Source: Thalassospira alkalitolerans
Lineage (GTDB): Bacteria > Pseudomonadota > Alphaproteobacteria > Rhodospirillales > Thalassospiraceae
Assembly: GCF_002115745.1 (NCBI RefSeq)
Contig: NZ_JFKB01000003.1
Location: 62,001-126,000 of the forward strand
DNA length: 64,000 nt
Direction of reading: 5' to 3'
Positions 54,430 through 63,246 of this stretch are shown piece after piece. Both the position numbers and the translations under genes were made by a program. Positions within the stretch are counted from its first letter, which is position 1. Each line of letters begins with the position of its first letter. Below the pieces are notes generated by a model, which saw only the letters and a list, made by a program, of their open reading frames with translations, was not told where the DNA came from and searched no databases.

Positions 54430-55626
54430 GTGGATATACTGTTTCAGGACTGGATCAATCTGATCCTGCGCTGGGCGCATTTGATTACCGGTATTGCCTG
54501 GATCGGTTCGTCCTTTTACTTCGTCTGGCTGGACTTGTCGCTTCGCAAGCGCCCAGGCATGGATGAAGGCGTTTATGGCGAAGCATGGATGGTTCATGGC
54601 GGCGGGTTTTATCATGTCAATAAATGGATGGTTGCGCCCAAATCCATGCCGGACGATCTGCACTGGTTTAAATACGAGGCCTATTTCACCTGGCTGACCG
54701 GTTTCGCGCTTTTGGTGACGATGTATTACTGGAGTGCCGAAAGCTATTTGATTGATCCCAGCGTGATGGCGCTTGGTAAATGGGATGCGATCCTGATCGG
54801 GCTGGCCAGTTTGTTTGCTGGCTGGGTGATTTATGATCTGATGTGCAAAAGCCCGATTGGCCAAAGCACGGGCAAGCTGGCGGTTGGTGTCTTCATCCTT
54901 GCGATGGTTGCTGCCTATGGATTTACCCATGTGTTTAGCGGCCGGGGTGCGTTTATTCATGTCGGGGCGATGCTGGGCACCATCATGGCAGCCAATGTGT
55001 TTCGCATCATCATTCCAAACCAGAAAAAGGTCGTTGCCAGCCTTATGGCCGGTGAAACGCCCGATCCGGCATTGGGGCTTCAGGCCAAACAGCGGTCGAC
55101 CCACAACAATTATCTGACACTTCCCGTTTTGTTGATGATGATCAGCAATCATTATTCGATGCTGTTTTCCCATGATCAGTCATGGCTGATTGTCGGGTTG
55201 ATCCTGATCATCGGCGGTTTGGTGCGTCATTTCTTTAATACGCGCAATGCAGGCGGCACCGGCAAAGCGATTGCATGGCAATTGCCTGCCGCCGCGATTG
55301 GTATGGCTATTTTGGCGATGTTTGCATCCTATGATCCGAATGCCGCGAAAATGGCAGATCAAGATGTGATCACAGCAAATCATGCGCAGGCGATTATCCA
55401 GACCCGCTGCACAGCATGTCATTCCGCCAATCCCACCGATGAAGGATTTGACGAGGCGCCGATGGGGGTGATGTTTGATGATCTGGCCCAAATCGAAGCC
55501 AATGCTCAGCGCATTCTGGCCCAAGCGATCATCGGGCGCGCCATGCCATTGGGCAATATGACCGAAATGACCGAAGATGAACGTGCCGAGCTTGGCCATT
55601 GGATTCGTAAAGGCATGCCGGAATAA
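54430..55626 (+). CDS. puuD: Membrane urate hydroxylase PuuD with C-terminal cytochrome c domain
   Basis: 398 residues from GTG 54430, GGAGG nine bases upstream. About eight to nine membrane helices (residues 10-300) with WINLILRWAHLITGIAWIGSSFYFVWLD and MVHGGGFYHVNKWMVAP typical of PuuD, then a soluble cytochrome c-like end with haem motif CTACH and methionine-rich GRAMPLGNMTEMTEDERAEL. It oxidises urate to 5-hydroxyisourate, sending electrons to the respiratory chain and not to oxygen as soluble uricase does. It supplies the step missing from the hiuH-xdh cluster. Confidence 0.95.
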   Translation: MDILFQDWINLILRWAHLITGIAWIGSSFYFVWLDLSLRKRPGMDEGVYGEAWMVHGGGFYHVNKWMVAPKSMPDDLHWFKYEAYFTWLTGFALLVTMYYWSAESYLIDPSVMALGKWDAILIGLASLFAGWVIYDLMCKSPIGQSTGKLAVGVFILAMVAAYGFTHVFSGRGAFIHVGAMLGTIMAANVFRIIIPNQKKVVASLMAGETPDPALGLQAKQRSTHNNYLTLPVLLMMISNHYSMLFSHDQSWLIVGLILIIGGLVRHFFNTRNAGGTGKAIAWQLPAAAIGMAILAMFASYDPNAAKMADQDVITANHAQAIIQTRCTACHSANPTDEGFDEAPMGVMFDDLAQIEANAQRILAQAIIGRAMPLGNMTEMTEDERAELGHWIRKGMPE

Positions 55627-55642
55627 TTTGGTTTTGAGCGAT

Positions 55643-55686
55643 TAAAACATAGGGCGGTCTGCGCGATGCAGGCCGCCCTATGTTGT
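55643..55686. terminator. Bidirectional terminator between puuD and the MBL hydrolase
   Basis: Arms 55647-55662 and 55668-55683 give a 16-bp stem with one G-T pair and loop GCGAT. The leftward transcript ends in TTTTAATC, the rightward one in TTGTG, so it works best for the minus-strand gene but suits both convergent genes. Confidence 0.8.
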
Positions 55687-55731
55687 GTGATATCTGAAAT
55701 ACGAAATTGGCGGAAACGAGATCAGACGAGA

Positions 55732-56715
55732 TCAGACATCAGCGCGATAGTTCATCGGCACCCAGTCATACAGGGTGCTGTCTTCGCGGACATGACCGAT
55801 CCCCGGAAAGGCGATGTGGGCCCCGGCCACCAGATATTTTTCGGCAACGGCTTCGGCAAAGGCCGCCTCGCGGGTGATGATTGCCATGTCGGGATCGACG
55901 TCAAAGACAATCGAAACGCCCGGTTCGTCGAACTGAATGACATCCCCGTGGGTGATGTCGCCCCAGTGAACGAATTTTTCGCCCTTGCTTTCGAACCATA
56001 ATGCACTGTGGCCCGGCGTGTGACCGGGGCGCAGGGTGGAATTGATTAGACCGGGCAACGGGGATGTATTGTCGTCAAATGTCTTGAAACGATCAGCATC
56101 AATATAGGGGCTGGTTGCTAAAGCGGCCTCGTCGAAATATTTTTTATTGCCTTCGGCGGCTGTTTCCTTGTTGGCAGGGTCAAGCCAGTAATCCACTTCC
56201 CGCTTGGGTGCGTGCACCATTGCATTCGGATAGATCGCCTTGCCGTTCAGGATCAATCCACCCGAATGATCTGTGTGGATATGGGTCAGAACGATGTCGT
56301 CGATCTGTTCCGGTTTGTAACCCGATGCCCGGATATTGGCCGGAAGTTTGCCCAGTTGCGGACCCAGAAAATCGCCGCTTCCGGCATCAAGCAGCACCAG
56401 ACGATCCCCGAAGTTCAAAAGATAGGCGTTAACCGATGTGAATGTCGGCGTGCCCTGAAACGCATTGGCAAGGGCCGTGCGGGCATGTTCGTGGCTGGTG
56501 TTCAGGTATAAATCGGCAAGCGGAAACTGACCGGTGCCGTCTGAAAGAGCGGTGATTTCGACATCGCCGACTATCAAGCGGTAATAGCCCGGCACTTGGG
56601 TGCCGGTCAGCGGGGCCTTGGCGTTTGCGTGCAATGGAACGAAAACGGTGCTTGCCGTCGCTCCGATGGCTGCGGCCGCAAGTGAACCTTTAAGCATATC
56701 TCTGCGTGACAGCAT
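55732..56715 (-). CDS. Tat-exported metallo-beta-lactamase-fold hydrolase, methyl parathion hydrolase-like
   Basis: 327 residues from ATG 56715, with AGGAGA upstream; the longer frame to 56802 has no site. The Tat signal SRRDMLKG is followed by a hydrophobic stretch and a cleavage site near ANA-KA. The MBL fold has HIHTDHSGGL, RPGHTPGHSALW, HWGDITHGD and AFPGIGHVR. The opening VPGYYRLIVGDVEITALSDGTGQFPL, the EKY-VAGAHIAFPGIGHVR end and length match methyl parathion hydrolase-type enzymes. These hydrolyse lactones or esters and sometimes organophosphates; the native substrate is unknown. Confidence 0.87.
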   Translation of the reverse strand: MLSRRDMLKGSLAAAAIGATASTVFVPLHANAKAPLTGTQVPGYYRLIVGDVEITALSDGTGQFPLADLYLNTSHEHARTALANAFQGTPTFTSVNAYLLNFGDRLVLLDAGSGDFLGPQLGKLPANIRASGYKPEQIDDIVLTHIHTDHSGGLILNGKAIYPNAMVHAPKREVDYWLDPANKETAAEGNKKYFDEAALATSPYIDADRFKTFDDNTSPLPGLINSTLRPGHTPGHSALWFESKGEKFVHWGDITHGDVIQFDEPGVSIVFDVDPDMAIITREAAFAEAVAEKYLVAGAHIAFPGIGHVREDSTLYDWVPMNYRADV

Positions 56716-56810
56716 TGGAATGTTCTCCTGGATCAAATGGCCGGATGTGAACCGGCGGCTTGTAACCTGATAGGGAAAAGCTATATTCAGATCAGTCAGC
56801 AATCAAATCG

Positions 56811-57773
56811 ATGCCAGTCATGGATAATATTGATCATTTCAATTTACGATCTTTCGATCTCAATCTCATGATTGCGTTTGACGCAATGATGCAAGAGTTG
56901 AGTGTTACCAAATCTGCGGCAAAGCTTCGCATCGGTCAGTCGGCAATGAGTCATAATTTATCAACGCTGCGGATGCTGTTGCAGGATGATCTTTTCGTCC
57001 GTGTTGGTCAGAAAATGCAGCCGACGGCAAAGGCGCGCGCCCTTGCCGGGCCGGTGCGTGCGGCCCTTGCTCAGGCGCAAAGTGCGCTTAAGGCCTGCGA
57101 TGTTTTTGATCCCGCGACCGAAGTCCGCGTCTTTCGCGTTGGTTTGACCGACGAAATGGAAATGGTTTTGCTGCCCGAATTGATGAAGCGTCTGCAAAAC
57201 GAAGCGCCGGGAATTAAACTGCTAAGCCGTTCCATCACCGTTGATACCGTCGATACGATGATGGATGTCGGGGAGATTGATTTGGCCGTGGGGTGCAAGG
57301 ATCTTTTGCAGTCACGCTATCGCGGCGAGATTCTTTTTGAGACCGAGGTAACATGTTGCTTTAACCCGATGCTGATTGACAAGCCCGGGGCGATGACGCG
57401 CGATGACTATCTTAATGCCCGCCATGCCGTTTTGTCGCAGACTGAAAATGTTGCGGGTTGCGTCGGTGTTGCGCTGGAGGGCATGGGGATCGAACTTGAT
57501 ATCGTTGTGGCGGCCCCCGATTTCATGCCGCTTCTGGCGGCAGCTCGTCATGCGCCGCTGATTGCCACTGTGCCCTGCCGGATTGCCCGCCAATATGCGC
57601 CGCTATTTGGGCTTGAGATCAGGGCCATGCCGTTTGATATGCAATTTCCACCGATATCGATGAACTGGCCGATGCGGGTCGATTGTGATGCGGGTGGCAT
57701 GTGGTTGCGCGATCAAATTCGCAGCGTTGTTGGTATCTTGTCGGATGATCTTGTTCAGCGTGCTGCCGAATAA
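56811..57773 (+). CDS. LysR-family transcriptional regulator, NodD-like subgroup
   Basis: 320 residues from ATG 56811 (ATG 56820 also possible). N-terminal winged helix (DLNLMIAFDAMMQELSVTKSAAKLRIGQSAMSHNLSTLRM) and PBP2 effector domain with RVGLTDEMEMVLLPELMKRL and NWPMRVDCDAGGMWLRD, the NodD/LinR-like ending. It is divergent from the exported MBL hydrolase across 95 bases, the standard arrangement for a LysR regulator and its target. Confidence 0.92.
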   Translation: MPVMDNIDHFNLRSFDLNLMIAFDAMMQELSVTKSAAKLRIGQSAMSHNLSTLRMLLQDDLFVRVGQKMQPTAKARALAGPVRAALAQAQSALKACDVFDPATEVRVFRVGLTDEMEMVLLPELMKRLQNEAPGIKLLSRSITVDTVDTMMDVGEIDLAVGCKDLLQSRYRGEILFETEVTCCFNPMLIDKPGAMTRDDYLNARHAVLSQTENVAGCVGVALEGMGIELDIVVAAPDFMPLLAAARHAPLIATVPCRIARQYAPLFGLEIRAMPFDMQFPPISMNWPMRVDCDAGGMWLRDQIRSVVGILSDDLVQRAAE

Positions 57774-58066
57774 TACGCGTCCTTAAATAAAACACCCCAC
57801 CGGCGAACCGGCGGGGCGGGATGCTTCGGCCCCCGGGCATTGTGGTGCAATAACCGCAGTCAAAGACGAAACTTCCGCCTTTGAAATAGGCGTTGAAAAG
57901 CCCGGGGTCAATGTGGTTAAAAAATAATCAAAATATAATTAATGATCGAAAAATAGCCATCAAATGCGCGTTCCACGCAAAGATTTTCCATTTTATGGCT
58001 GTTGAATAGATGGATATTGCGTTGAGTCGCCTCGATTTCCGGTGTTACAGCATTTTATTCGGAAAT

Positions 58067-58082
58067 TGGCACGGTTCTAGCA
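58067..58082 (+). promoter_or_regulatory. Sigma-54 promoter of urtABCDE
   Basis: TGGCACGGTTCTAGCA has the -24 GG and -12 GC with exact spacing; one mismatch to TGGCACG-N4-TTGCA. It is 43 bases before urtA. Urea uptake under sigma-54/NtrC control is expected under nitrogen limitation. Confidence 0.85.
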
Positions 58083-58087
58083 AGCAA

Positions 58088-58113
58088 CACTGCGGTGCAA
58101 TAAACTCGCAGTG
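58088..58113 (+). promoter_or_regulatory. Leader hairpin before the urtA ribosome-binding site
   Basis: CACTGCG (58088-58094) and CGCAGTG (58107-58113) form a perfect 7-bp stem around GTGCAATAAACT. Its right arm abuts the GGAGG site at 58113-58117. In the transcript from the sigma-54 promoter this would be the first structure. Confidence 0.5.
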
Positions 58114-58124
58114 GAGGCAATAGA

Positions 58125-59399
58125 ATGAATAAGAAGCTTCAGGCGCTTATGGGCGCAGGGGCCTTGGCATGGTCGGCTATGACCCTGTCAACAGCCCAGG
58201 CCGCAGATACGATTAAAGTCGGCGTTCTGCACTCTCTCTCTGGGACGATGGCAATTTCGGAAACCACGCTGAAGGACACGGTCCTGATGCTGGTCGATGA
58301 TCTGAATAAAAATGGCGGCCTGTTGGGGAAACAGGTCGAGGCCGTGGTTGTCGATCCGGCATCCGATTGGCCGCTTTTTGCTGAAAAAGCCCGTGAACTG
58401 ATCGAAAAAGACAAGGTTGATGTAGTTTTCGGTTGCTGGACCTCGGTTTCGCGCAAATCGGTTCTGCCGGTCTTCGAAGAACTGAACAGCATGCTGTTCT
58501 ATCCGGTTCAGTATGAAGGCGAAGAAAGCTCGCGCAATGTGTTCTATACCGGTGCCGCGCCGAACCAGCAGGCTATTCCGGCTGTTGATTACCTCATGAG
58601 CGAGGATGGCGGTGCTGCCGAGCGTATCGTTCTTTTGGGCACGGATTATGTTTATCCGCGTACGACCAACAAAATCCTGCGTTCCTATCTGAACGGCAAG
58701 GGTATCTCCGATGCCGATATCATGGAGAACTACACCCCGTTCGGTCATTCCGATTGGCAATCGATTGTTGCCGATGTGAAAGCATTCGCCTCGACGGGCA
58801 AGAAAACCGCTGTGGTTTCGACCATTAACGGTGATGCCAACGTGCCGTTCTATAAAGAACTCGCCAATCAGGGCATCAAGGCCGAAGACATTCCGGTTGT
58901 TGCGTTCTCGGTCGGTGAAGAAGAACTGGCCGGTATCGATACCAAGCCGCTGGTTGGTCATCTGGCTGCATGGAACTATTTCCAGTCGGTTGAATCCGAT
59001 GCGAATGCTGCCTTCATTAAAAAATGGCATGCCTTTATCGGTGATGATGCGCGCGTGACCAACGATCCGATGGAAGCAACCTATATTGGTTTCAGCATGT
59101 GGAAACAGGCTGTTGAGCAGGCAGGCACCACCGATGTGGATGCCGTCCGTCAGGCCATGTATGGCCAGAAGGTTGCCAATCTGACCGGTGGTACGGCTGT
59201 TATGAATACCAACCACCATCTGTCCAAGCCGGTTCTGATCGGCGAAGTACAGGATGATGGCCAGTTCGACACTGTTTGGGAAACCGAAGGCACCGTCGTT
59301 GGCGATGCATGGTCGGACTTCCTGCCCGAAAGTGCCAAACTGACCGCTGACTGGACCTATCCTTGGGTCTGCGGCAACTGTGAAAAACCGATGTACTGA
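58125..59399 (+). CDS. urtA: Urea ABC transporter substrate-binding protein UrtA
   Basis: 424 residues with GGAGG before ATG. Signal peptide ending TAQA-AD; then DTIKVGVLHSLSGTMAISET, VVVDPASDWPLFAEKARELI, VFGCWTSVSRKSVLPVFEE, YPVQYEGEESSRNVFYTGA, all UrtA signatures. It binds urea (or short-chain amides in related FmdD proteins) in the periplasm. A terminator follows, so the membrane genes are probably transcribed by read-through at a lower level. Confidence 0.95.
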   Translation: MNKKLQALMGAGALAWSAMTLSTAQAADTIKVGVLHSLSGTMAISETTLKDTVLMLVDDLNKNGGLLGKQVEAVVVDPASDWPLFAEKARELIEKDKVDVVFGCWTSVSRKSVLPVFEELNSMLFYPVQYEGEESSRNVFYTGAAPNQQAIPAVDYLMSEDGGAAERIVLLGTDYVYPRTTNKILRSYLNGKGISDADIMENYTPFGHSDWQSIVADVKAFASTGKKTAVVSTINGDANVPFYKELANQGIKAEDIPVVAFSVGEEELAGIDTKPLVGHLAAWNYFQSVESDANAAFIKKWHAFIGDDARVTNDPMEATYIGFSMWKQAVEQAGTTDVDAVRQAMYGQKVANLTGGTAVMNTNHHLSKPVLIGEVQDDGQFDTVWETEGTVVGDAWSDFLPESAKLTADWTYPWVCGNCEKPMY

Positions 59400-59409
59400 T
59401 CGGAATTGG

Positions 59410-59445
59410 ACGGGTCGGCTGCCTTTTGCGGCCGACCCGTTTTTC
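59410..59445 (+). terminator. Terminator between urtA and urtB
   Basis: ACGGGTCGGC and GCCGACCCGT, perfect 10-bp stem, 11-base loop, then TTTTTC. Likely a partial terminator that keeps UrtA in excess over the permease. Confidence 0.88.
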
Positions 59446-59564
59446 GTCGCTTCCGACAAAACCCGATCTATGAGCCGCAGACCGCGACCTGTGTTTGGTG
59501 CCTCTGATCGGGCGGCCGTTGTTTAAGATTTTTCCGACATCTGATTTTCAAAGGCTTGGTGACC

Positions 59565-61265
59565 ATGCGCATTGTCATGACCGCTGTCCTGACGGCAGTT
59601 CGGCCCCGTTTTGTCTGGCGCATTTCCGTACCGGGATTGATCGCTGTCTGTGCGATTTGTGCGGTTATTGCGACCACGATGCCCCATCCGGCACATGCTT
59701 TTAGCGACGAAGAACTGCGCAATGTGACCGAAAAGCTGAACGTTAAAAGTGCGACCAAAAAGATCAAGGCCATCGATGCCATGGCCGCAGACGGTGATCC
59801 GCGTGTCGCGCCGATCCTGAATGCCATGCTTGAAGGCAATCTGTTTGTGCGTGACAGCGACGAGCATGTCGTCATCGGCGCAAAAAAGGGCAAGGTCTGG
59901 AGCCATATCGACATCGTCAGTGGCGAAATTGTTGGTGAAAGCAGTTCCAAGGAACTGAGCAAGATCAAGGTCAACAACCGGTTGCGCGGGGCGCTGCGCG
60001 ATGCGTTGGCGGCCCTTAACCTGTTTAGCAAAGATATCGTGGTGCGTACCGCAGCGGTCGAACAGGTGATGGATGCGCGGGATCCGTCGATGTTGCCGTT
60101 GCTTGATCGCGCGATTGAACGCGAAGAAGACCCGACCCTTTTGGCGCGTATGGAATTGGCGCAGGCGACCATGGCGCTGGCGGCCGGTGAAACCCCCAAA
60201 CAACGCATGGCCGCGATTGATGTGCTGGCCAGCGAAACCACGCCGCAAATCCGGGCTGTTTTGTCGCAATTCGTCGCCAGTGCCGAGGCCGAAGGATATG
60301 AGCCCGAAGTTATCGCCGCGGCCAAAGGTGCCCTTAAATCCGTCGAAGGACGCCTGTCGATGTGGCAGACGCTGGGCGATGTTTATCGTGGCATCAGTCT
60401 GGGGTCGGTGCTGTTGCTGGCTGCTGTTGGTCTTGCCATCACCTTTGGTGTGATGGGCGTGATCAATATGGCGCACGGCGAAATGATCATGATCGGGGCC
60501 TATACCACCTTTGTCGTGCAGCAGGTTTTTGCATCGATCTTTCCGTCGGGTTCGCCCTGGTCGTTAATGATTGCCGTGCCTGCGGCCTTTGTGGTGGCCG
60601 GTCTGGTCGGGATTGTGATCGAACGTTGTGTGATCCGTTTCCTGTATGGTCGCCCGCTTGAAACACTTTTGGCGACATGGGGCGTCAGTCTTGTCTTGCA
60701 GCAAGCCATCCGCAGCCTTTTTGGTGCGACCAACCAGCAAGTTATGGCACCTGATTTCATGAGTGGCGCGCTTGAGCTTTCAAACGGTCTGGTCCTGACA
60801 TACAACCGGCTGTGGATCATCCTGTTTAGTCTGATTGTGGTTGGCGGGATTGCGATTGTGCTGCGCTATACCGCCTTTGGTCTTCAGATGCGCGCCGTCA
60901 CCCAGAACCGGCGCATGGCCGGATCGGTCGGCATTCGTACCGGTTATGTTGATGCGCTGACATTCGGGTTGGGATCGGGGATTGCCGGGATTGCCGGTGT
61001 TGCGCTGAGCCAGATTTCAAATGTCAGTCCGAACCTTGGCCAGACCTATATCATCGACAGTTTTATGGTCGTGGTGTTTGGCGGGGTTGGCAACCTTTGG
61101 GGCACGGTTCTTGGCGCGTTCAGTCTTGGCATTGTGAACAAGTTCCTTGAACCGGTTGCCGGGGCGGTGCTTGCGAAAATCTTTGTCCTGATTGCGCTGA
61201 TCCTGTTTATCCAGAAACGACCCAAGGGGCTGTTTGCCCTTAAGGGTCGTGCGGTGGAGGCCTGA
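59565..61265 (+). CDS. urtB: Urea ABC transporter permease UrtB
   Basis: 566 residues from ATG 59565 (in-frame TTG/GTG at 59556/59559 are alternatives; ATG 59577 also possible). N-terminal membrane or signal segment, a 230-residue periplasmic-type HEAT-like domain (SDEELRNVTEKLNVKSATKKIKAIDAM), then eight membrane helices of the LivH family, starting GVMGVINMAHGEMIMIGAYTT. The large N-terminal domain is normal for UrtB. Coupled to UrtC downstream. Confidence 0.94.
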   Translation: MRIVMTAVLTAVRPRFVWRISVPGLIAVCAICAVIATTMPHPAHAFSDEELRNVTEKLNVKSATKKIKAIDAMAADGDPRVAPILNAMLEGNLFVRDSDEHVVIGAKKGKVWSHIDIVSGEIVGESSSKELSKIKVNNRLRGALRDALAALNLFSKDIVVRTAAVEQVMDARDPSMLPLLDRAIEREEDPTLLARMELAQATMALAAGETPKQRMAAIDVLASETTPQIRAVLSQFVASAEAEGYEPEVIAAAKGALKSVEGRLSMWQTLGDVYRGISLGSVLLLAAVGLAITFGVMGVINMAHGEMIMIGAYTTFVVQQVFASIFPSGSPWSLMIAVPAAFVVAGLVGIVIERCVIRFLYGRPLETLLATWGVSLVLQQAIRSLFGATNQQVMAPDFMSGALELSNGLVLTYNRLWIILFSLIVVGGIAIVLRYTAFGLQMRAVTQNRRMAGSVGIRTGYVDALTFGLGSGIAGIAGVALSQISNVSPNLGQTYIIDSFMVVVFGGVGNLWGTVLGAFSLGIVNKFLEPVAGAVLAKIFVLIALILFIQKRPKGLFALKGRAVEA

Positions 61266-61268
61266 TCG

Positions 61269-62456
61269 ATGACCGACTATCGCCAGAAATATCAAATGAC
61301 ACCGGTGATCGGATGGTTGTTGCGTGATCGTGGCGGGATGATCTTGCTGTCGATCCTGATTGCGGCTTCAATCCTGATTCCGGTTGGAAATCTGATTGTG
61401 CCCGAAGGTTCGGCCTTGCATGTGCCGACCTGGATGATGAGTTTGCTGGGCAAATATCTTTGTTATGCGTTGCTTGCACTTTCTGTTGATCTGATCTGGG
61501 GTTTCTGCGGGATTTTAAGTTTGGGTCACGGGGCGTTTTTCGCACTCGGCGGTTATGCCATGGGCATGTATCTGATGCGCCAGATCGGAGATCGGGGCGT
61601 TTATGGCAACCCGGAACTGCCTGATTTCATGGTGTTCCTGAACTGGACAGAATTGCCTTGGTACTGGTTTGGTTTTGACATGTTCTGGTTTGCCATTGTG
61701 ATGGCGATGTTTGTGCCGGGGCTTCTGGCCTTTGTGTTTGGCTTCCTTGCGTTCCGGTCGCGGGTGACGGGAGTGTATCTGTCGATCATTACCCAGGCGA
61801 TGACCTATGCGCTTTTGCTGGCGTTTTTCCGCAATGATATGGGATTTGGTGGCAATAACGGCCTGACCGATTTCAAGGATTTACTGGGCTTTTCGTTGCA
61901 GTCCGATAGCACGCGGGCAAGCCTGTTTGTGGCGTCGGCGGTGATGCTGGGTATTTGTTATATCCTTGCGCGCTGTATCACCAATTCCCGTCTGGGCAAG
62001 GTTTTGATTGCCATCCGTGATGCTGAAAGCCGGGTTCGGTTTACTGGTTATCGCGTTGAATATTACAAGCTGTTCGTCTTCACCGTTTCGGCCGTTATGG
62101 CCGGGATTGCCGGATCGCTTTATGTGCCGCAGGTCGGCATCATTAATCCCGGCGAATTTGCCCCGGCGCTGTCGATTGAAATCGTCATCTGGGTTGCTGT
62201 TGGCGGGCGGGGCACGTTGTATGGCGCGGTTCTGGGCGCTTTCATCGTCAATTATGCCAAAACCTTCTTTACCGGTGTGATGCCTGAATTCTGGCTGTTC
62301 TTCCTCGGCGGGTTGTTCATCGCCGTGACGCTTCTGTTGCCCAAGGGCGTGATCGGTGCGGTTCCGGCATTTGGATCGCCGGATCGGCAATCGGTTCTGG
62401 CCGGTTTACGCAAACGTATTTCAAACGGACGCGCAAATCAGGGAGGTAAGGCATGA
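61269..62456 (+). CDS. urtC: Urea ABC transporter permease UrtC
   Basis: 395 residues, three bases after urtB. LivM-type permease with about ten helices: LLALSVDLIWGFCGILSLGHGAFFALGGYAMGMYLMRQIG, FRSRVTGVYLSIITQAMTYALLLAFFRNDMGFGGNNGLTD, YGAVLGAFIVNYAKTF. GGNNGLTDFKD is typical of UrtC. Stop overlaps the urtD start. Confidence 0.95.
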   Translation: MTDYRQKYQMTPVIGWLLRDRGGMILLSILIAASILIPVGNLIVPEGSALHVPTWMMSLLGKYLCYALLALSVDLIWGFCGILSLGHGAFFALGGYAMGMYLMRQIGDRGVYGNPELPDFMVFLNWTELPWYWFGFDMFWFAIVMAMFVPGLLAFVFGFLAFRSRVTGVYLSIITQAMTYALLLAFFRNDMGFGGNNGLTDFKDLLGFSLQSDSTRASLFVASAVMLGICYILARCITNSRLGKVLIAIRDAESRVRFTGYRVEYYKLFVFTVSAVMAGIAGSLYVPQVGIINPGEFAPALSIEIVIWVAVGGRGTLYGAVLGAFIVNYAKTFFTGVMPEFWLFFLGGLFIAVTLLLPKGVIGAVPAFGSPDRQSVLAGLRKRISNGRANQGGKA

Positions 62457-63244
62457 GCGAAGCCGCTGAAATCAAGATCGAACAGGCCGAACGCAAGGAA
62501 GCGCGTGCCAATACCATCCTTTATGTTGATGGCGTTTCGGTTACCTTTGACGGGTTTCGGGCGTTAAACAGCCTGTCATTTTATGTCGAGCCGGGCGAAC
62601 TTCGCGCCATTATTGGCCCGAACGGGGCGGGCAAGACGACGATGATGGATATCATCACCGGTAAAACCCGGCCCGATACGGGCGATGTCCTGTTTCGAAG
62701 CGATGTTGATCTGACCAAACTGGACGAGGCCGAAATTGCCAATCTGGGTATCGGTCGCAAATTCCAGAAACCCACCGTGTTTGAAAGCCATACGGTGTTT
62801 GACAATCTGTTGCTGGCCTGTTCGGGTGGGCGTGGCGTGTTTCAGGCATTGTTCCATCGGCTGGGTAATGCCGAAAAACTGCGTATCGAACAGACGCTTG
62901 AAACCATCATGTTGGTCGACAAGCGCGATGAAACGGCGGCGAACCTGTCACACGGACAGAAACAGTGGCTTGAAATCGGAATGTTGCTGATGCAGGAACC
63001 CGAATTACTGCTGGTCGATGAACCCGTTGCGGGCATGACAGATTCCGAAACCGAACAGACGGCCAAATTGCTGCGATCCATTGCAATCGATCGGTCGGTT
63101 GTTGTGGTTGAACATGACATGGAATTTGTCCGTGATCTTGATTGCAAGGTGACTGTGCTGCACGAAGGATCGGTTCTGGCCGAAGGCCGCCTTGACCATG
63201 TTCAGAAAGACCCTCGGGTTATCGAAGTCTATTTGGGGCGTTAA
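62453..63244 (+). CDS. urtD: Urea ABC transporter ATPase UrtD
   Basis: 263 residues, ATGA overlap with urtC. LivG-type ABC ATPase: Walker A IGPNGAGKTTMMDIITG, GRKFQKPTVFESHTVFDNLLLA, signature region ANLSHGQKQWLEIGMLLMQEPELLLVDEPVAGMTDSE, and VVEHDMEFVRDLD. Signature LSHGQ replaces LSGGQ, as is usual in UrtD. Confidence 0.95.
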   Translation: MSEAAEIKIEQAERKEARANTILYVDGVSVTFDGFRALNSLSFYVEPGELRAIIGPNGAGKTTMMDIITGKTRPDTGDVLFRSDVDLTKLDEAEIANLGIGRKFQKPTVFESHTVFDNLLLACSGGRGVFQALFHRLGNAEKLRIEQTLETIMLVDKRDETAANLSHGQKQWLEIGMLLMQEPELLLVDEPVAGMTDSETEQTAKLLRSIAIDRSVVVVEHDMEFVRDLDCKVTVLHEGSVLAEGRLDHVQKDPRVIEVYLGR

Positions 63245-63246
63245 TC

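Larger units (their letters stand above)
57774..58124. other. Intergenic region before urtABCDE
   Basis: 351 bases. A GC-rich inverted repeat at 57794-57817 (CCCC-A-CCGG against CCGG-C-GGGG) follows the LysR gene but lacks a T tract in that direction. The middle (57900-58010) is AT-rich. GTGGTGCAATAACCGCAGT (about 57841-57859) resembles GCGGTGCAATAAACTCGCAGT at 58092-58112. A sigma-54 promoter at 58067 completes the region. Confidence 0.6.

Noticed and set aside
54313-55173. 286-codon frame antisense to puuD
   Set aside because: PuuD is unambiguous on the plus strand; the antisense product shows no recognisable domain.
57794-57817. GC-rich hairpin after the LysR gene as a terminator
   Set aside because: The T-rich flank is on the left side, so it would work only leftward, where no gene ends; no T tract rightward.
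58188-59459. 423-codon open frame antisense to urtA
   Set aside because: Mirror of the codon bias of urtA; no family resemblance and no start signal, while urtA is fully conserved on the other strand.
59468-60476. Open frames antisense to the 5' part of urtB
   Set aside because: Same reasoning: translated sequence is low-complexity Ser/Arg/Ala or His/Arg-rich and urtB covers the region.
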